This document shows positions 12,152 to 19,735 of a DNA stretch of 22,197 bases, in pieces. This DNA is from Syntrophopropionicum sp964397525. GTDB lineage: Bacteria; Bacillota; Desulfotomaculia; Desulfotomaculales; Pelotomaculaceae. Under the pieces are notes generated by a model, which ran no database searches, was not told where the DNA came from, and was given only the letters and a program-made list of their open reading frames with translations. Both the position numbers and the translations under genes were made by a program. The first letter of the stretch is position 1; each line of letters starts with the position of its first letter. The DNA lies in assembly GCA_964397525.1 (NCBI GenBank), contig CAYNIY010000026.1:1-22197 (forward strand), written 5' to 3'.

Positions 12152-14545
12152 TTAACCGGTGACGGGCGGCGTCCAGTACTTGTTGTCGTAGATATCGGTC
12201 AGGCGGTAGGTCATCTTGTATTTGTTGCTGCCGACAGACAGGTTTTCTATATTCCAGGTGCCGGTCGCGGTGTATTGATCACCCAGGTAGTAGGTGTCGC
12301 TGTAGTCGCCGTCATAGGTGTAGTAATCGCAGAGGAAGTCGATCTTATCGCCGGCAACGATATCCAAAAGGCCCTTGGCCACAGTTTCGGTCTGTGTCTC
12401 GGCATCATACTTGATCTGGGCGCCGAGTACCTTGCCGTAAGGGGTCTCGTTGTCAAAGACGATGATAATGTCGACTAGCTGGCCGTTTAACATAGCCGGA
12501 ACGCGCCCCATCGTGGTATAGGTATTATCGTAGCGGTCGTCGGTCATCATATAGTAGCTGACGACATGGCCGTTCAGCGCCAGCCATGTGCCGTCGTATT
12601 CCATGATCAAGTCCCCGTCTTTGTTGTACTCATATACATTGTCCAGGCCGAGGTCGATGAACCCTTCACCGTCATCCAGGAAGACATTCATTTCCATGTG
12701 CTGGATTAGATCCCACTGCTCTTCTGTGAGCGCCAGCACACGCTGTTTGTTCTTTTCAGTGATCACAAGATCTGCCGCGTCAAACCGGTTTTTCTCGTAA
12801 AACTGCGCAGAATTTTTTATGCGCTCGACGTCCAGCCATTCGGAGGAACCGCCGGCACGGCCTGTGATGCTGCTGAAATCACCGCCTGACAAAAATGTGT
12901 TCAGCAGGAGGCCTACCGCATCGCTGCCTGAGATTCCGGTGGCAGGGGCTGCCTGTGTGGCGCTGCCGGAAAGACCGCCAAGCAGCATTTCGAGGGGGCT
13001 GCCGCTGCCGCTCGAGACAGCCTGCCCGCCGGCGTTAACGCTCGCAAAGCTCCTGATGCATTTGCTGTACTCGTCGTCAATGCCGATTTCATCGTATGTC
13101 TCAAGCATGGGGCCGAGTTTTGAAAGCTTGCCGTAGGGGAAGAATATGGACACACCGTTCGAGTTGGTGATGTTTGTTGAGGTGCGGTTGTACTTAATGC
13201 AGCTCCGCAGCACATCGGCAAATGATTTTGACTCGCTGGTGTTAAGGTTTTGGGCAAAATGAACAAGATCTATCTGGTTGATCCTGGAGGATGTCGCAAA
13301 CTCCTTGGTACCGGCGCGCGCGTTGGAAACGGTTTTATATTCTTCCTTGTCAATCAGAGCGCTGGTCGAGGAGGCAAAGGCAGCAAACGAAGCGGGAACT
13401 GTACCTTTCAGCTCGGCCAGGTCAATCAGTGAAAGGGTGGCCTGGCTTTGCGGTGTTTTTGCCTTGACATCCTGCACATATTCGTCGATCAGTTTCTTGC
13501 CGAGGTCAATTGTTGCGATGGATGTGTTCTCAGACAGGGCTGTTATCCAGTTGGTATAATACCAGCCGTTGCCCGGTTCAACCTCCTCCGACGCTATCAT
13601 GTAATCGGCGTAGGGCTCCAATACCATAGCTGTTTCAAGCGTGGCCATCAGGCAGGCGTCAAAGCCCACCAGGTCGAAGGCACAGCCGCCGTTCCTGAGG
13701 GCGGTGGCTATTTCATCAAGCGTCATGCCGTCATTCGGAAAAATCTGGTCGTAACCGTAGCCGCTCAGGGAGCCGCCGCCGTGATCCCACATCACCAGCA
13801 TATACCGGTTCGCCGGGTAGTTTGCCTTGCTGTAACGGATGAAGTCTGAAAGTGTGGCAGGGTCGACCATTGACTTTCTGCCGAGATTGTTTTCGATCAG
13901 CTTGAGGCCTTCGGAGGTCACGAGGTAGCGCTGGTTGGTCCTGTTGCTGATGACGCTGTTCTGCCACTTGGCCGCGCCGCCGGTCTCAACTATTATGTTT
14001 ACCTTATCCGAAATCCTGGCGTTCAGCATCTCTTGTAAATCAGCAGTGGCCATGCCGCCGTTTGCCTCAAGGTCGGTCCCGCACATGTATACCATAATCG
14101 TAGCTTTGTCCTGGCCGTTGCCCAGCAGAACAGTGCGCTTGGCACGCGCCAGGCTGGAGACGTTGGTGTTAACCGCGTACGCGCCTTTGTCGACAAAGGT
14201 GGCAGTGCTGGTCTGTGTCCCAGGCTGCAGGCTGCCGGTGGAGTCTGGTTTGCCGGACGAGCTGTATATGTAGTAGATGGCAGCCAGGACAAGCAGGATG
14301 ATGATTAATTTTGAAGAGCCGCCGCCGAGAGCCCTGCTGCCGCTTCCGGAAGCAGTGCCGCCCGGTGTGCGGTCCGCACCTCCCGCCGGCTGCGCTGGCG
14401 CGCTTTCGGTCCTGTCAGCGTAGCCGCCGGCGTTTCCTACCGGCCCCCCGGTTTTACCGCCCAGGCCTTCACCGCGCTTTTCCACCTTACCTTCGCCTGT
14501 ACCGACACGTTTTTCCCTGCCTTCAGGCCTGTCTTTTTTGTCCAT
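12152..14545 (-). CDS. Membrane-anchored clostripain-family (C11) cysteine protease
   Basis: 797 residues. Residues 1-78 are a charged, then Gly/Ser/Pro-rich cytoplasmic stretch; one membrane helix follows (LIIILLVLAAIYYIY, 80-94), and the rest should be outside the cell. The peptidase C11 core runs from about 147: ATIMVYMCGTDLEANGG, the catalytic His in MLVMWDHGGGS (H255) and the nucleophile Cys in LVGFDACLMA (C298), then YMIASEEVEPGNGW. The last 220 residues look beta-rich (repeated Y/D/G, such as CDYYTYDGDYSDTYYLGD). C11 enzymes cut after Arg or Lys and are often self-activating; substrates here are unknown. GGAGGTG lies 9 bases before the ATG, and an assembly gap follows 20 bases upstream, so its promoter is not visible. 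Confidence 0.85.
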   Translation of the reverse strand: MDKKDRPEGREKRVGTGEGKVEKRGEGLGGKTGGPVGNAGGYADRTESAPAQPAGGADRTPGGTASGSGSRALGGGSSKLIIILLVLAAIYYIYSSSGKPDSTGSLQPGTQTSTATFVDKGAYAVNTNVSSLARAKRTVLLGNGQDKATIMVYMCGTDLEANGGMATADLQEMLNARISDKVNIIVETGGAAKWQNSVISNRTNQRYLVTSEGLKLIENNLGRKSMVDPATLSDFIRYSKANYPANRYMLVMWDHGGGSLSGYGYDQIFPNDGMTLDEIATALRNGGCAFDLVGFDACLMATLETAMVLEPYADYMIASEEVEPGNGWYYTNWITALSENTSIATIDLGKKLIDEYVQDVKAKTPQSQATLSLIDLAELKGTVPASFAAFASSTSALIDKEEYKTVSNARAGTKEFATSSRINQIDLVHFAQNLNTSESKSFADVLRSCIKYNRTSTNITNSNGVSIFFPYGKLSKLGPMLETYDEIGIDDEYSKCIRSFASVNAGGQAVSSGSGSPLEMLLGGLSGSATQAAPATGISGSDAVGLLLNTFLSGGDFSSITGRAGGSSEWLDVERIKNSAQFYEKNRFDAADLVITEKNKQRVLALTEEQWDLIQHMEMNVFLDDGEGFIDLGLDNVYEYNKDGDLIMEYDGTWLALNGHVVSYYMMTDDRYDNTYTTMGRVPAMLNGQLVDIIIVFDNETPYGKVLGAQIKYDAETQTETVAKGLLDIVAGDKIDFLCDYYTYDGDYSDTYYLGDQYTATGTWNIENLSVGSNKYKMTYRLTDIYDNKYWTPPVTG

Positions 14546-14565
14546 TGATTAATACACCTCCGTAA

Positions 14566-14665
14566 NNNNNNNNNNNNNNNNNNNNNNNNNNNNNNNNNNN
14601 NNNNNNNNNNNNNNNNNNNNNNNNNNNNNNNNNNNNNNNNNNNNNNNNNNNNNNNNNNNNNNNNN
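14566..14665. other. Assembly gap (100 N)
   Basis: Exactly 100 N, a scaffold join of unknown size. It lies in the upstream region of the protease gene; the flank on the right (14666-14755) is very AT-rich and holds a small hairpin (CCGCT/AGCGG around 14743-14756). Confidence 0.95.
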
Positions 14666-14755
14666 TATAGATGATATATTAACAATAAATTAATGAATAA
14701 TAAAATTTTAATAAATTTAAGTAAACGAGGCGGCAGTCCATCCGCTTAAGAGCGG

Positions 14756-15598
14756 CTAAAAGGAAGCAAAAAGAACGTCCCTTTGCTTCCCTATCTCTTC
14801 CATAAAAGCAGCAATATCTGACGCAACACGCTCCGGTTCCTCCCAATACAACACATGCCCGGCGCCTTGATGCACCAGAAGCTTTGCGCCCGGAATCGCC
14901 TTTAGAAGCGCCTCTGTATCGTCTTTTGTTACAATCGAATCCCGGTCACCCCAGATGATGAGAGTGGGAACTTTAATGCTGCTTATTTCACCGGGGAACT
15001 CCTCTTCCAGCAAGCCCCTGCTTGTCTCTCTCCATACCCGAGCAGGGATCTTTAATTGATCCGCGACAATCATGTCCAGGAATGCCTGCGGTACCGGTTT
15101 GGCAGTCATGCTGACTGCAAACTCCCGCACAAACTCCGGGTCAACCGGATCTGTCAGCTTCGCCATCGTGTGGTTGATCGTCTCAAACACAGACGGCTTA
15201 TCCCGAAGGGTGGAAGGAGAGCCAAGGAGCACAAGCCCCAGGGTGCGACCGGGATGGCTGATGGCAAAGCTTCGGGCTGTAAAACCCCCGCTTGAAGCCC
15301 CCAGGATGACTGCTTTTTCAATATGGAGCGCATCCAAAAACAGCAGCAGATCACCTGCAAAATCTTTTGTGCGATACCCAAATTCAGGACGGACCACATC
15401 TCCGGTACCTCTTTGGGTCAGGGCAAAAACATGGATGAATTGTGGCAGGTATGGCAGGATCAGCTCAAAGGTGTGCCAGGTGTCAGCCATGCCGGGCAGC
15501 AAAACAAGGGGAATTCCCGCAGCATCTCCTGTCTCCATATAAGGGATCCTCACGTGATTGGCCAAGTCTATATGCTTTTCTGCTTGCACTATATCCAT
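14756..15598 (-). CDS. Alpha/beta hydrolase with repeat-derived C-terminus
   Basis: About 280 residues, cytoplasmic. Catalytic elements of the alpha/beta hydrolase fold are all visible: oxyanion region LVLLPGMADTWHTF, nucleophile elbow GASSGG (S102), acid in IIWGDRDSIV and His in HQGAGHVLYWEEPERV, with the usual 270-280 residue length. The substrate is not predictable (esterase, C-C hydrolase and haloperoxidase-like enzymes share this pattern). Start: an in-frame TTG at 15625 is too far upstream; GGAGG is 2 bases before the ATG at 15598 and 9 before a GTG at 15589, so the true start may be the latter. The final residues KQRDVLFAS come from a REP-like element at 14762-14790, as in the YkgJ-family gene. 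It is divergent from the unrecognised gene at 15780. Confidence 0.85.
   Translation of the reverse strand: MDIVQAEKHIDLANHVRIPYMETGDAAGIPLVLLPGMADTWHTFELILPYLPQFIHVFALTQRGTGDVVRPEFGYRTKDFAGDLLLFLDALHIEKAVILGASSGGFTARSFAISHPGRTLGLVLLGSPSTLRDKPSVFETINHTMAKLTDPVDPEFVREFAVSMTAKPVPQAFLDMIVADQLKIPARVWRETSRGLLEEEFPGEISSIKVPTLIIWGDRDSIVTKDDTEALLKAIPGAKLLVHQGAGHVLYWEEPERVASDIAAFMEEIGKQRDVLFASF
14762..14790. repeat. REP-like hairpin repeat inside the hydrolase gene end
   Basis: Full copy in GAACGTC orientation. On the minus strand it encodes KQRDVLFAS at the C-terminus of the hydrolase, in the same frame as the copy in the YkgJ-family gene. Confidence 0.85.
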
Positions 15599-15627
15599 AA
15601 CCTCCAAACAATCGCCGGGAAACAAGG

Positions 15628-15656
15628 GGAAGCAAAAAGTACGTCCTCTCGCTGCC
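15628..15656. repeat. Degenerate REP-like hairpin repeat
   Basis: Aligns over the full 29 bases with the family but has several changes (GTACGTCC core, right arm CGCTGCC). The stem no longer pairs fully, so it is probably an old copy. Confidence 0.65.
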
Positions 15657-15664
15657 AGGCTTAC

Positions 15665-15696
15665 TTGCTCTATCCATTATAACTCTATATAATGGA
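15665..15696 (+). promoter_or_regulatory. Promoter and dyad between divergent genes
   Basis: TTGCTC (15665-15670) and a perfect TATAAT (15688-15693) are 17 bases apart on the plus strand, pointing to the gene at 15780. The TATAAT lies in a perfect inverted repeat (TCCATTATA and its complement, 6-base spacer, 15673-15696), which also places a TATAAT on the minus strand toward the hydrolase. A divergent promoter region or an operator is plausible. Confidence 0.5.
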
Positions 15697-15779
15697 AAAT
15701 AATACAAAGCGAAGATAGCTGTCTTAACACCTGATCGTTCCCCCATCTAATTATGCGAAATTAAAGGAGGAGTGAAGAA

Positions 15780-16271
15780 ATGGTAAGCAAGGCGGATTTT
15801 ACAGCAGAAGACTGGCAGCAGATCACCACCACACCACAAATGGCAGCCCTGTATATCACGTTTGCCAGCCCCAGCGGCCCTGTTGGCGCCGTTAAAGAAA
15901 TGATGGTTTTCCCCAAGCTGATCCTGGAAGGGATAAAAACAGCCAGCGGCAATGCGTTGATCGACGCCGTGGTGGCCGACTTCAAAGAAAAAATGGACAA
16001 GAAGGAAAGGCCCGAAATGCCGCAAATGGGCAAGAAGCCTGAAGAGATCAAGGCCCAATGCCTGCAAGCCTGCCGCGTCCTCGCTGCAACACTGGCGCAA
16101 AAGGCGCCGGCAGAGGCCGAAGGGTACAAGCAGTGGGTTTATCAAGCTGCCAAACACAGCGCTGAGGCGTCCAAGGAAGGCGGTTTCCTGGGCTTCGGCG
16201 GCGAAAAGGTTAATGAGGCTGAGGCGGCTGCGCTCAAAGACATCGCCGACGCGCTCGGCATCCCGGCATAA
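15780..16271 (+). CDS. Unrecognised 163-residue soluble protein
   Basis: I do not recognise this protein with certainty. It is predicted soluble and largely helical, without signal peptide. The N-terminal half has a hydrophobic helix region (MAALYITFASPSGPVGAVKE); the middle is Lys/Glu/Met-rich (KEKMDKKERPEMPQMGKKPE); the C-terminus contains EGGFLGFGGEKVNEAEAAAL, whose glycine-rich GFLGFGG turn may be the family signature. A strong AAAGGAGG site lies before the ATG, and a good promoter lies at 15665-15693, so it is clearly a real, well-expressed gene. It stands alone and is convergent with the RAYT gene; a REP-like hairpin followed by a T-rich stretch at 16311-16348 may serve as its terminator. 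Confidence 0.7.
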   Translation: MVSKADFTAEDWQQITTTPQMAALYITFASPSGPVGAVKEMMVFPKLILEGIKTASGNALIDAVVADFKEKMDKKERPEMPQMGKKPEEIKAQCLQACRVLAATLAQKAPAEAEGYKQWVYQAAKHSAEASKEGGFLGFGGEKVNEAEAAALKDIADALGIPA

Positions 16272-16310
16272 AGCGATTCATACAACAGGAAAAGAAGACG
16301 GGGAACGAGT

Positions 16311-16339
16311 GGAAGCAAAGGGACGTTCTTTTTGCTTCC
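16311..16339. repeat. REP-like hairpin repeat flanking the RAYT gene (3' side)
   Basis: Full copy in GACGTTC orientation, seven bases beyond the transposase stop codon and inverted relative to the copy at 17169-17197 on the other side of that gene. On the plus strand it is followed by ATCCTTTTT, so it could also act as a terminator for the gene at 15780. Confidence 0.85.
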
Positions 16340-16346
16340 ATCCTTT

Positions 16347-17120
16347 TTATGCCTTAAATACGATATTCGGATTGATTCCTGTAATACGGGCAATTTGTCG
16401 CTGAGTTACACCTTTGCTATTTTTGATCTTTTTTAGGATTTCCTGCTGTTCTTTCTTTCCCAATCCCAACATACTTCCTATTGGCTCACCATTCATTATG
16501 GATTCTATCTCTGCTTTTACCTCCTCATCAGTCTTCCGCAGCTTGATTTGATCATCAAGGCATATATCCTCGTTCTCCAGCTTCATGAACTCTCTGAATT
16601 CTTTAATGGCATCTGTTTTATTTTTACTAATCACTGCCAGGACAGATTCATTTTCAGTTAGTCCTGCAGTATGCTCACAACCTCCGTAATATGCCCAAAT
16701 GCTGCTCCAACGGTATTCTTCAGGTAAGCTTACCATCTTTGCCTTAACCGGATTGTTGTGGATATAACGAACCACTGTTAAAAGGTGTGTGTCGTCCCTG
16801 ACACATTCACTCCCAAAGCGTCCCTGGAATACGTGGCCGCTTCTGTCATATTTACGGTTGTACCACCAGGCGTAACTTGTTCCGATTCTACTCATGATTC
16901 GCGATATTCCATCGTTCCCTTCCCGGATCAATAAATGTACATGGTTGCTCATCAGGCAATAGCCATATAACACAAACTGTTTTTTCGATTTTTTCTTTTC
17001 CAGCGTAAACAAGAAGCGTCGATAGTCATCATCATCGAAGAAGATATCCTGTCGATTGATCCCTCTTAAAACTATGTGGTAAATGCAGCTTTCACAACGT
17101 TCCCTCGCCTGTCTTACCAT
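16347..17120 (-). CDS. RAYT: REP-associated Y1/HUH transposase
   Basis: 257 residues, intact. The Y1 (IS200-like) single-strand transposase fold is shown by YHIVLRGINRQDIFFDDDDY, the HUH motif in MSNHVHLLI (H60, H62), GHVFQGRF at 95-102 and RYIHNNPVKA, where Y119 is a candidate catalytic tyrosine. The last 60 residues form a helix-turn-helix-like extension (GVTQRQIARITGINPNIVF), seen in RAYT-type rather than IS200-type proteins. RAYTs are single-copy domesticated transposases that mobilise REP hairpins by cutting single-stranded DNA. Two inverted copies of the window's hairpin repeat flank this gene within 50 bases, matching the REPtron layout. GGAGG lies 12 bases before the ATG; the promoter is at 17148-17176. 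It is the best candidate for the enzyme that spreads these repeats. Confidence 0.88.
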   Translation of the reverse strand: MVRQARERCESCIYHIVLRGINRQDIFFDDDDYRRFLFTLEKKKSKKQFVLYGYCLMSNHVHLLIREGNDGISRIMSRIGTSYAWWYNRKYDRSGHVFQGRFGSECVRDDTHLLTVVRYIHNNPVKAKMVSLPEEYRWSSIWAYYGGCEHTAGLTENESVLAVISKNKTDAIKEFREFMKLENEDICLDDQIKLRKTDEEVKAEIESIMNGEPIGSMLGLGKKEQQEILKKIKNSKGVTQRQIARITGINPNIVFKA

Positions 17121-17147
17121 TTAACGACACTTCCTCCATTTTTAACC

Positions 17148-17176
17148 ATTATATCACACAATATGGAGGGAAGCAA
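17148..17176 (-). promoter_or_regulatory. Promoter of the RAYT gene, -35 supplied by the repeat
   Basis: A perfect TATAAT (17148-17153) is preceded at 17 bases by TTGCTT (17171-17176), which is the terminal arm of the REP-like repeat at 17169-17197. The -35 match is weak (3 of 6), so this is a suggestion. Confidence 0.45.
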
Positions 17177-17205
17177 AAAGAACGTCCCCTTGCTTCCTTG
17201 CTGCC
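17169..17205. repeat. REP-like hairpin repeat flanking the RAYT gene (5' side), with extra arm
   Basis: Full copy in GAACGTC orientation (17169-17197) followed directly by TTGCTGCC, a near-duplicate of its right arm, as at 11596-11632. It separates the RAYT promoter from the divergent marR promoter. Confidence 0.85.
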
Positions 17206-17207
17206 AC

Positions 17208-17260
17208 TTGACAATCATTAGGTACCGTACTAATATGTAATTAGTATTTAGGTACCTAAT
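17208..17260 (+). promoter_or_regulatory. marR promoter and operator
   Basis: A perfect TTGACA (17208-17213) lies 17 bases before TAATAT (17231-17236). Palindromic sites overlap it: TACTAAT and ATTAGTA arms at 17228-17246 across the -10 box, and a perfect 12-base TTAGGTACCTAA at 17248-17259. A second GGTACC lies at 17221-17226, 30 bases (three helical turns) from the other. MarR-type autoregulation is the natural reading. Confidence 0.7.
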
Positions 17261-17281
17261 TTAATTCCCGGGAGGTTTATC

Positions 17282-17743
17282 GTGGAAAGAACTTATAATG
17301 TGACAGAATCGCTGCTGCGGCTGGTGCGCGTCATGCGGCGCAGGCCGGCAGAACCCGGACAGCAGTCGCGGGGCAGCAGAAAGCTGATGCGGATCATCGC
17401 AGCCCACAGCGGCGCCAGCTCGCGTGAGCTGGCGGACATGATGGATATCCGGCCGTCCTCGCTGACAGAGATGCTGAACAAGCTGGAAGAAAGCGGTATG
17501 GTCGTCCGCACACGGGACGAAAAAGACTTGCGCGTTGTGCGGGTATCGATATCAGAACTTGGGGCAGAAGAACTGAAACGCCACAAGGAAGCAAAGCGCC
17601 AATATATCGACATTCTGGCTGAAGACCTGGACGAACAGGAACAGAAGATCTTCTGCGAGCTTTGCGATAGGTTGGCAGAACGGGCGGAGAAGCGAAGTGA
17701 TGAGCTGCAGGCGGACAGGGAGAAACAGGACCATCAACACTGA
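17282..17743 (+). CDS. MarR-family transcriptional regulator
   Basis: 153 residues with the MarR winged helix-turn-helix: SSRELADMMDIRPSSLTEML (recognition region), then LEESGMVVRTRDEKDLRVVRVSIS forming the wing, flanked by dimerisation helices. The C-terminal helix is very charged. MarR proteins are dimers that bind palindromes and release on binding a small ligand. The start is GTG at 17282, with GGGAGGT 5 bases upstream. The ABC exporter starts 39 bases downstream in the same direction, so the two form a typical regulator-exporter pair. The operator over its own promoter (17217-17260) suggests negative autoregulation and derepression by a drug or metabolite that the exporter removes. Confidence 0.9.
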   Translation: MERTYNVTESLLRLVRVMRRRPAEPGQQSRGSRKLMRIIAAHSGASSRELADMMDIRPSSLTEMLNKLEESGMVVRTRDEKDLRVVRVSISELGAEELKRHKEAKRQYIDILAEDLDEQEQKIFCELCDRLAERAEKRSDELQADREKQDHQH

Positions 17744-17782
17744 CAACGGTCAGGTATAACAACTAATCAAGAGGAGAGACAA

Positions 17783-19639
17783 ATGGCAACAGGAAACGGG
17801 ATTCGTGGCGGGCGCGGGTTTCTGACGGAAGAAGAACAACAGAATAAGCCGCAAATCACCGGCGCACTGCTGAAAAGGATATTCAGCACCCTGCTGCCTT
17901 ACCGGCTGAAGCTGTTATTGGTGATCACAGCTATCGCTGTGTCATCCGTTTTAGGATTGCTGCCGGCAGTACTAACCGGCAAAATCATAGACGAGGGGCT
18001 GATCGGCAAGGATCTGGACATGCTCATTCTGCTGATTGCCGCCTCGGCCGGGGTGCTGATCGCTTCAAACCTGATTGGCGTGCTGGAGAGCTACCTGAAT
18101 GTATCGATGGCGCAGCACATTACTTTTGACATGAGAAACCGCATGTACGCGCACCTGCAAAAGATGTCCCACCTGTTTTTCACCACCAGTAAGCAGGGTG
18201 ACATTATTACCCGCATGACCAGTGACATCAGCGGTGTGGAAAGCGTGATCTCCGGAACTCTGACGAATGTTTTGCGCAACGTCGCGATATTGATCACCTC
18301 AGTGATCATCATGTACGATAAAAGCTGGCAGTTGGCAACGATCGGCATTATTATCGTGCCCCTGTTTGTGATCCCGACAAAAAGGGTCGGTCGGACAAGG
18401 TGGATGCTCGCGCTGCAGTCACAGCAAAAGAATGACGAAATCAACCAAATCCTGCATGAAACACTGAGCGTAAGCGGCCAGATGCTGTCCAAGCTTTTCA
18501 CCAATGAGCACATGGAATATGATAAATACAAAAATGCCAGCAGCGAGATGACCACCCTGCGCATCAAAGAAAACATGGCTGGGCGCTGGTTCCGCATGGC
18601 CATGAGCACCTATTCGGGCATCGGGCCCATGCTCATCTACCTGGCGGGCGGGTTGCTGATGATCAATTACGGCAAAACCGCCTTGTCCGTCGGCGATATT
18701 ACCATGATGGCCGCATTGCTGACGCGTATGTACCAGCCGGTGAATTCCCTTTTGAATATACAGGTGGACTTGATCCGCTCATTGGCAATGTTTACAAGGA
18801 TTTTTGAATACTTCGACATGTCGGTGGACATTCAAGACCGACGCAACGCGTTGATTCCGGCTAAAACAACAGGCAGCCTGGAGTTTGACCATGTAAACTT
18901 CAGCTATGATGAGAAACAGCCCATCCTCAAAAATATCAGCTTCAACATCCCGGTGGGGAGTTCTGTGGCGCTGGTGGGCGCAAGCGGCGCAGGCAAATCA
19001 ACACTGGTCAACCTGATCCCGCGGTTATATGATGTGACTGACGGCAGCATCAGGCTGGATGGAACGGACATCCGCGACCTGAGTCTTCGATACCTGCGCA
19101 GCTCGATCGGCGTCGTCACACAGGACACATACCTGTTTAACGGCACCATAAAAGAAAACCTGCTTTATGCCAAGGCTGATGCCACCGACGACGATCTTAT
19201 CAGGGTATGCCGCGAAGCGAATATCCACGATTTCATCGCCGGCCTGCCGGACGGCTACGATACCTTGGTTGGAAACCGCGGTGTCAAACTGAGCGGCGGC
19301 GAAAAACAAAGGGTTTCGATCGCGCGGGTGATATTGAAGGACCCGAAACTGATCATCCTGGACGAGGCGACTTCAGCTCTGGACTCGATATCCGAGAGCC
19401 TGATCCAGGAGGCCATAGAACAGCTGCTGCATGAAAGGACCAGCATTGTCATCGCGCACCGGCTGTCTACAATCATGGCGGCGGATGAGATATTGGTCAT
19501 GCAGGGCGGAGAAATCGTGGAACGCGGCATCCACAGAAAACTGCTCACCAAAAACGGCGTGTATCATAAACTGTACGAAACACAGTTCCGCCGCGCGCTG
19601 GAAGAACATGATGCAAGAGTGCAGCTGCAGAGCGCCTAA
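17783..19639 (+). CDS. ABC multidrug-type exporter, fused membrane and ATPase half-transporter
   Basis: 618 residues. Residues 35-330 form a six-helix type 1 exporter membrane domain (first helix LLLVITAIAVSSVLGLLPAVL); residues 365-605 are the ATPase: Walker A GASGAGKST, Q-loop VTQDTYLFNGTI, signature LSGGEKQRV, Walker B LIILDEATSALD and H-loop IAHRLST, all intact. A single half-transporter implies a homodimer. Similarity is to MdlB/LmrA/BmrA-type exporters; the substrate is not predictable. AGAGGAG lies before the ATG. It is co-transcribed with the marR gene just upstream. A REP-like repeat lies 7 bases past its stop, and the TraB-family gene follows 96 bases downstream with its own strong ribosome site. 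Confidence 0.92.
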   Translation: MATGNGIRGGRGFLTEEEQQNKPQITGALLKRIFSTLLPYRLKLLLVITAIAVSSVLGLLPAVLTGKIIDEGLIGKDLDMLILLIAASAGVLIASNLIGVLESYLNVSMAQHITFDMRNRMYAHLQKMSHLFFTTSKQGDIITRMTSDISGVESVISGTLTNVLRNVAILITSVIIMYDKSWQLATIGIIIVPLFVIPTKRVGRTRWMLALQSQQKNDEINQILHETLSVSGQMLSKLFTNEHMEYDKYKNASSEMTTLRIKENMAGRWFRMAMSTYSGIGPMLIYLAGGLLMINYGKTALSVGDITMMAALLTRMYQPVNSLLNIQVDLIRSLAMFTRIFEYFDMSVDIQDRRNALIPAKTTGSLEFDHVNFSYDEKQPILKNISFNIPVGSSVALVGASGAGKSTLVNLIPRLYDVTDGSIRLDGTDIRDLSLRYLRSSIGVVTQDTYLFNGTIKENLLYAKADATDDDLIRVCREANIHDFIAGLPDGYDTLVGNRGVKLSGGEKQRVSIARVILKDPKLIILDEATSALDSISESLIQEAIEQLLHERTSIVIAHRLSTIMAADEILVMQGGEIVERGIHRKLLTKNGVYHKLYETQFRRALEEHDARVQLQSA

Positions 19640-19646
19640 TAATGAG

Positions 19647-19675
19647 GGAAGCAAAAAGAACGTCCCTTTGCTTCC
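19647..19675. repeat. 29-bp REP-like hairpin repeat between exporter and TraB genes
   Basis: Full copy in GAACGTC orientation, seven bases after the exporter stop codon. No T-run follows on the plus strand, so it is not an obvious terminator. Confidence 0.85.
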
Positions 19676-19735
19676 TGTTGTGGTAGAATCATAGGTAGTT
19701 GACCTGCACAAGAAGGTTTATTAAGGAAGGTAAAT

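Noticed and set aside
14743..14758. Terminator downstream of the alpha/beta hydrolase
   Set aside because: The stem is only five base pairs and no T-run follows on the minus strand.
16311..17205. The RAYT region as an ordinary IS200/IS605 insertion
   Set aside because: The protein has a C-terminal helix-turn-helix extension and typical RAYT motifs, no TnpB is present, and the flanks are the dispersed repeats rather than IS ends.
878..19675. The repeated 29-bp units as a CRISPR array
   Set aside because: Copies are scattered over 19 kb in both orientations, lack regular spacers, and no cas genes are present.
878..19675. All repeats as rho-independent terminators
   Set aside because: The hairpin stem is only about 7-8 bases and most copies lack a following T-run in the transcription direction; only the copy at 16311 has a T-rich flank.
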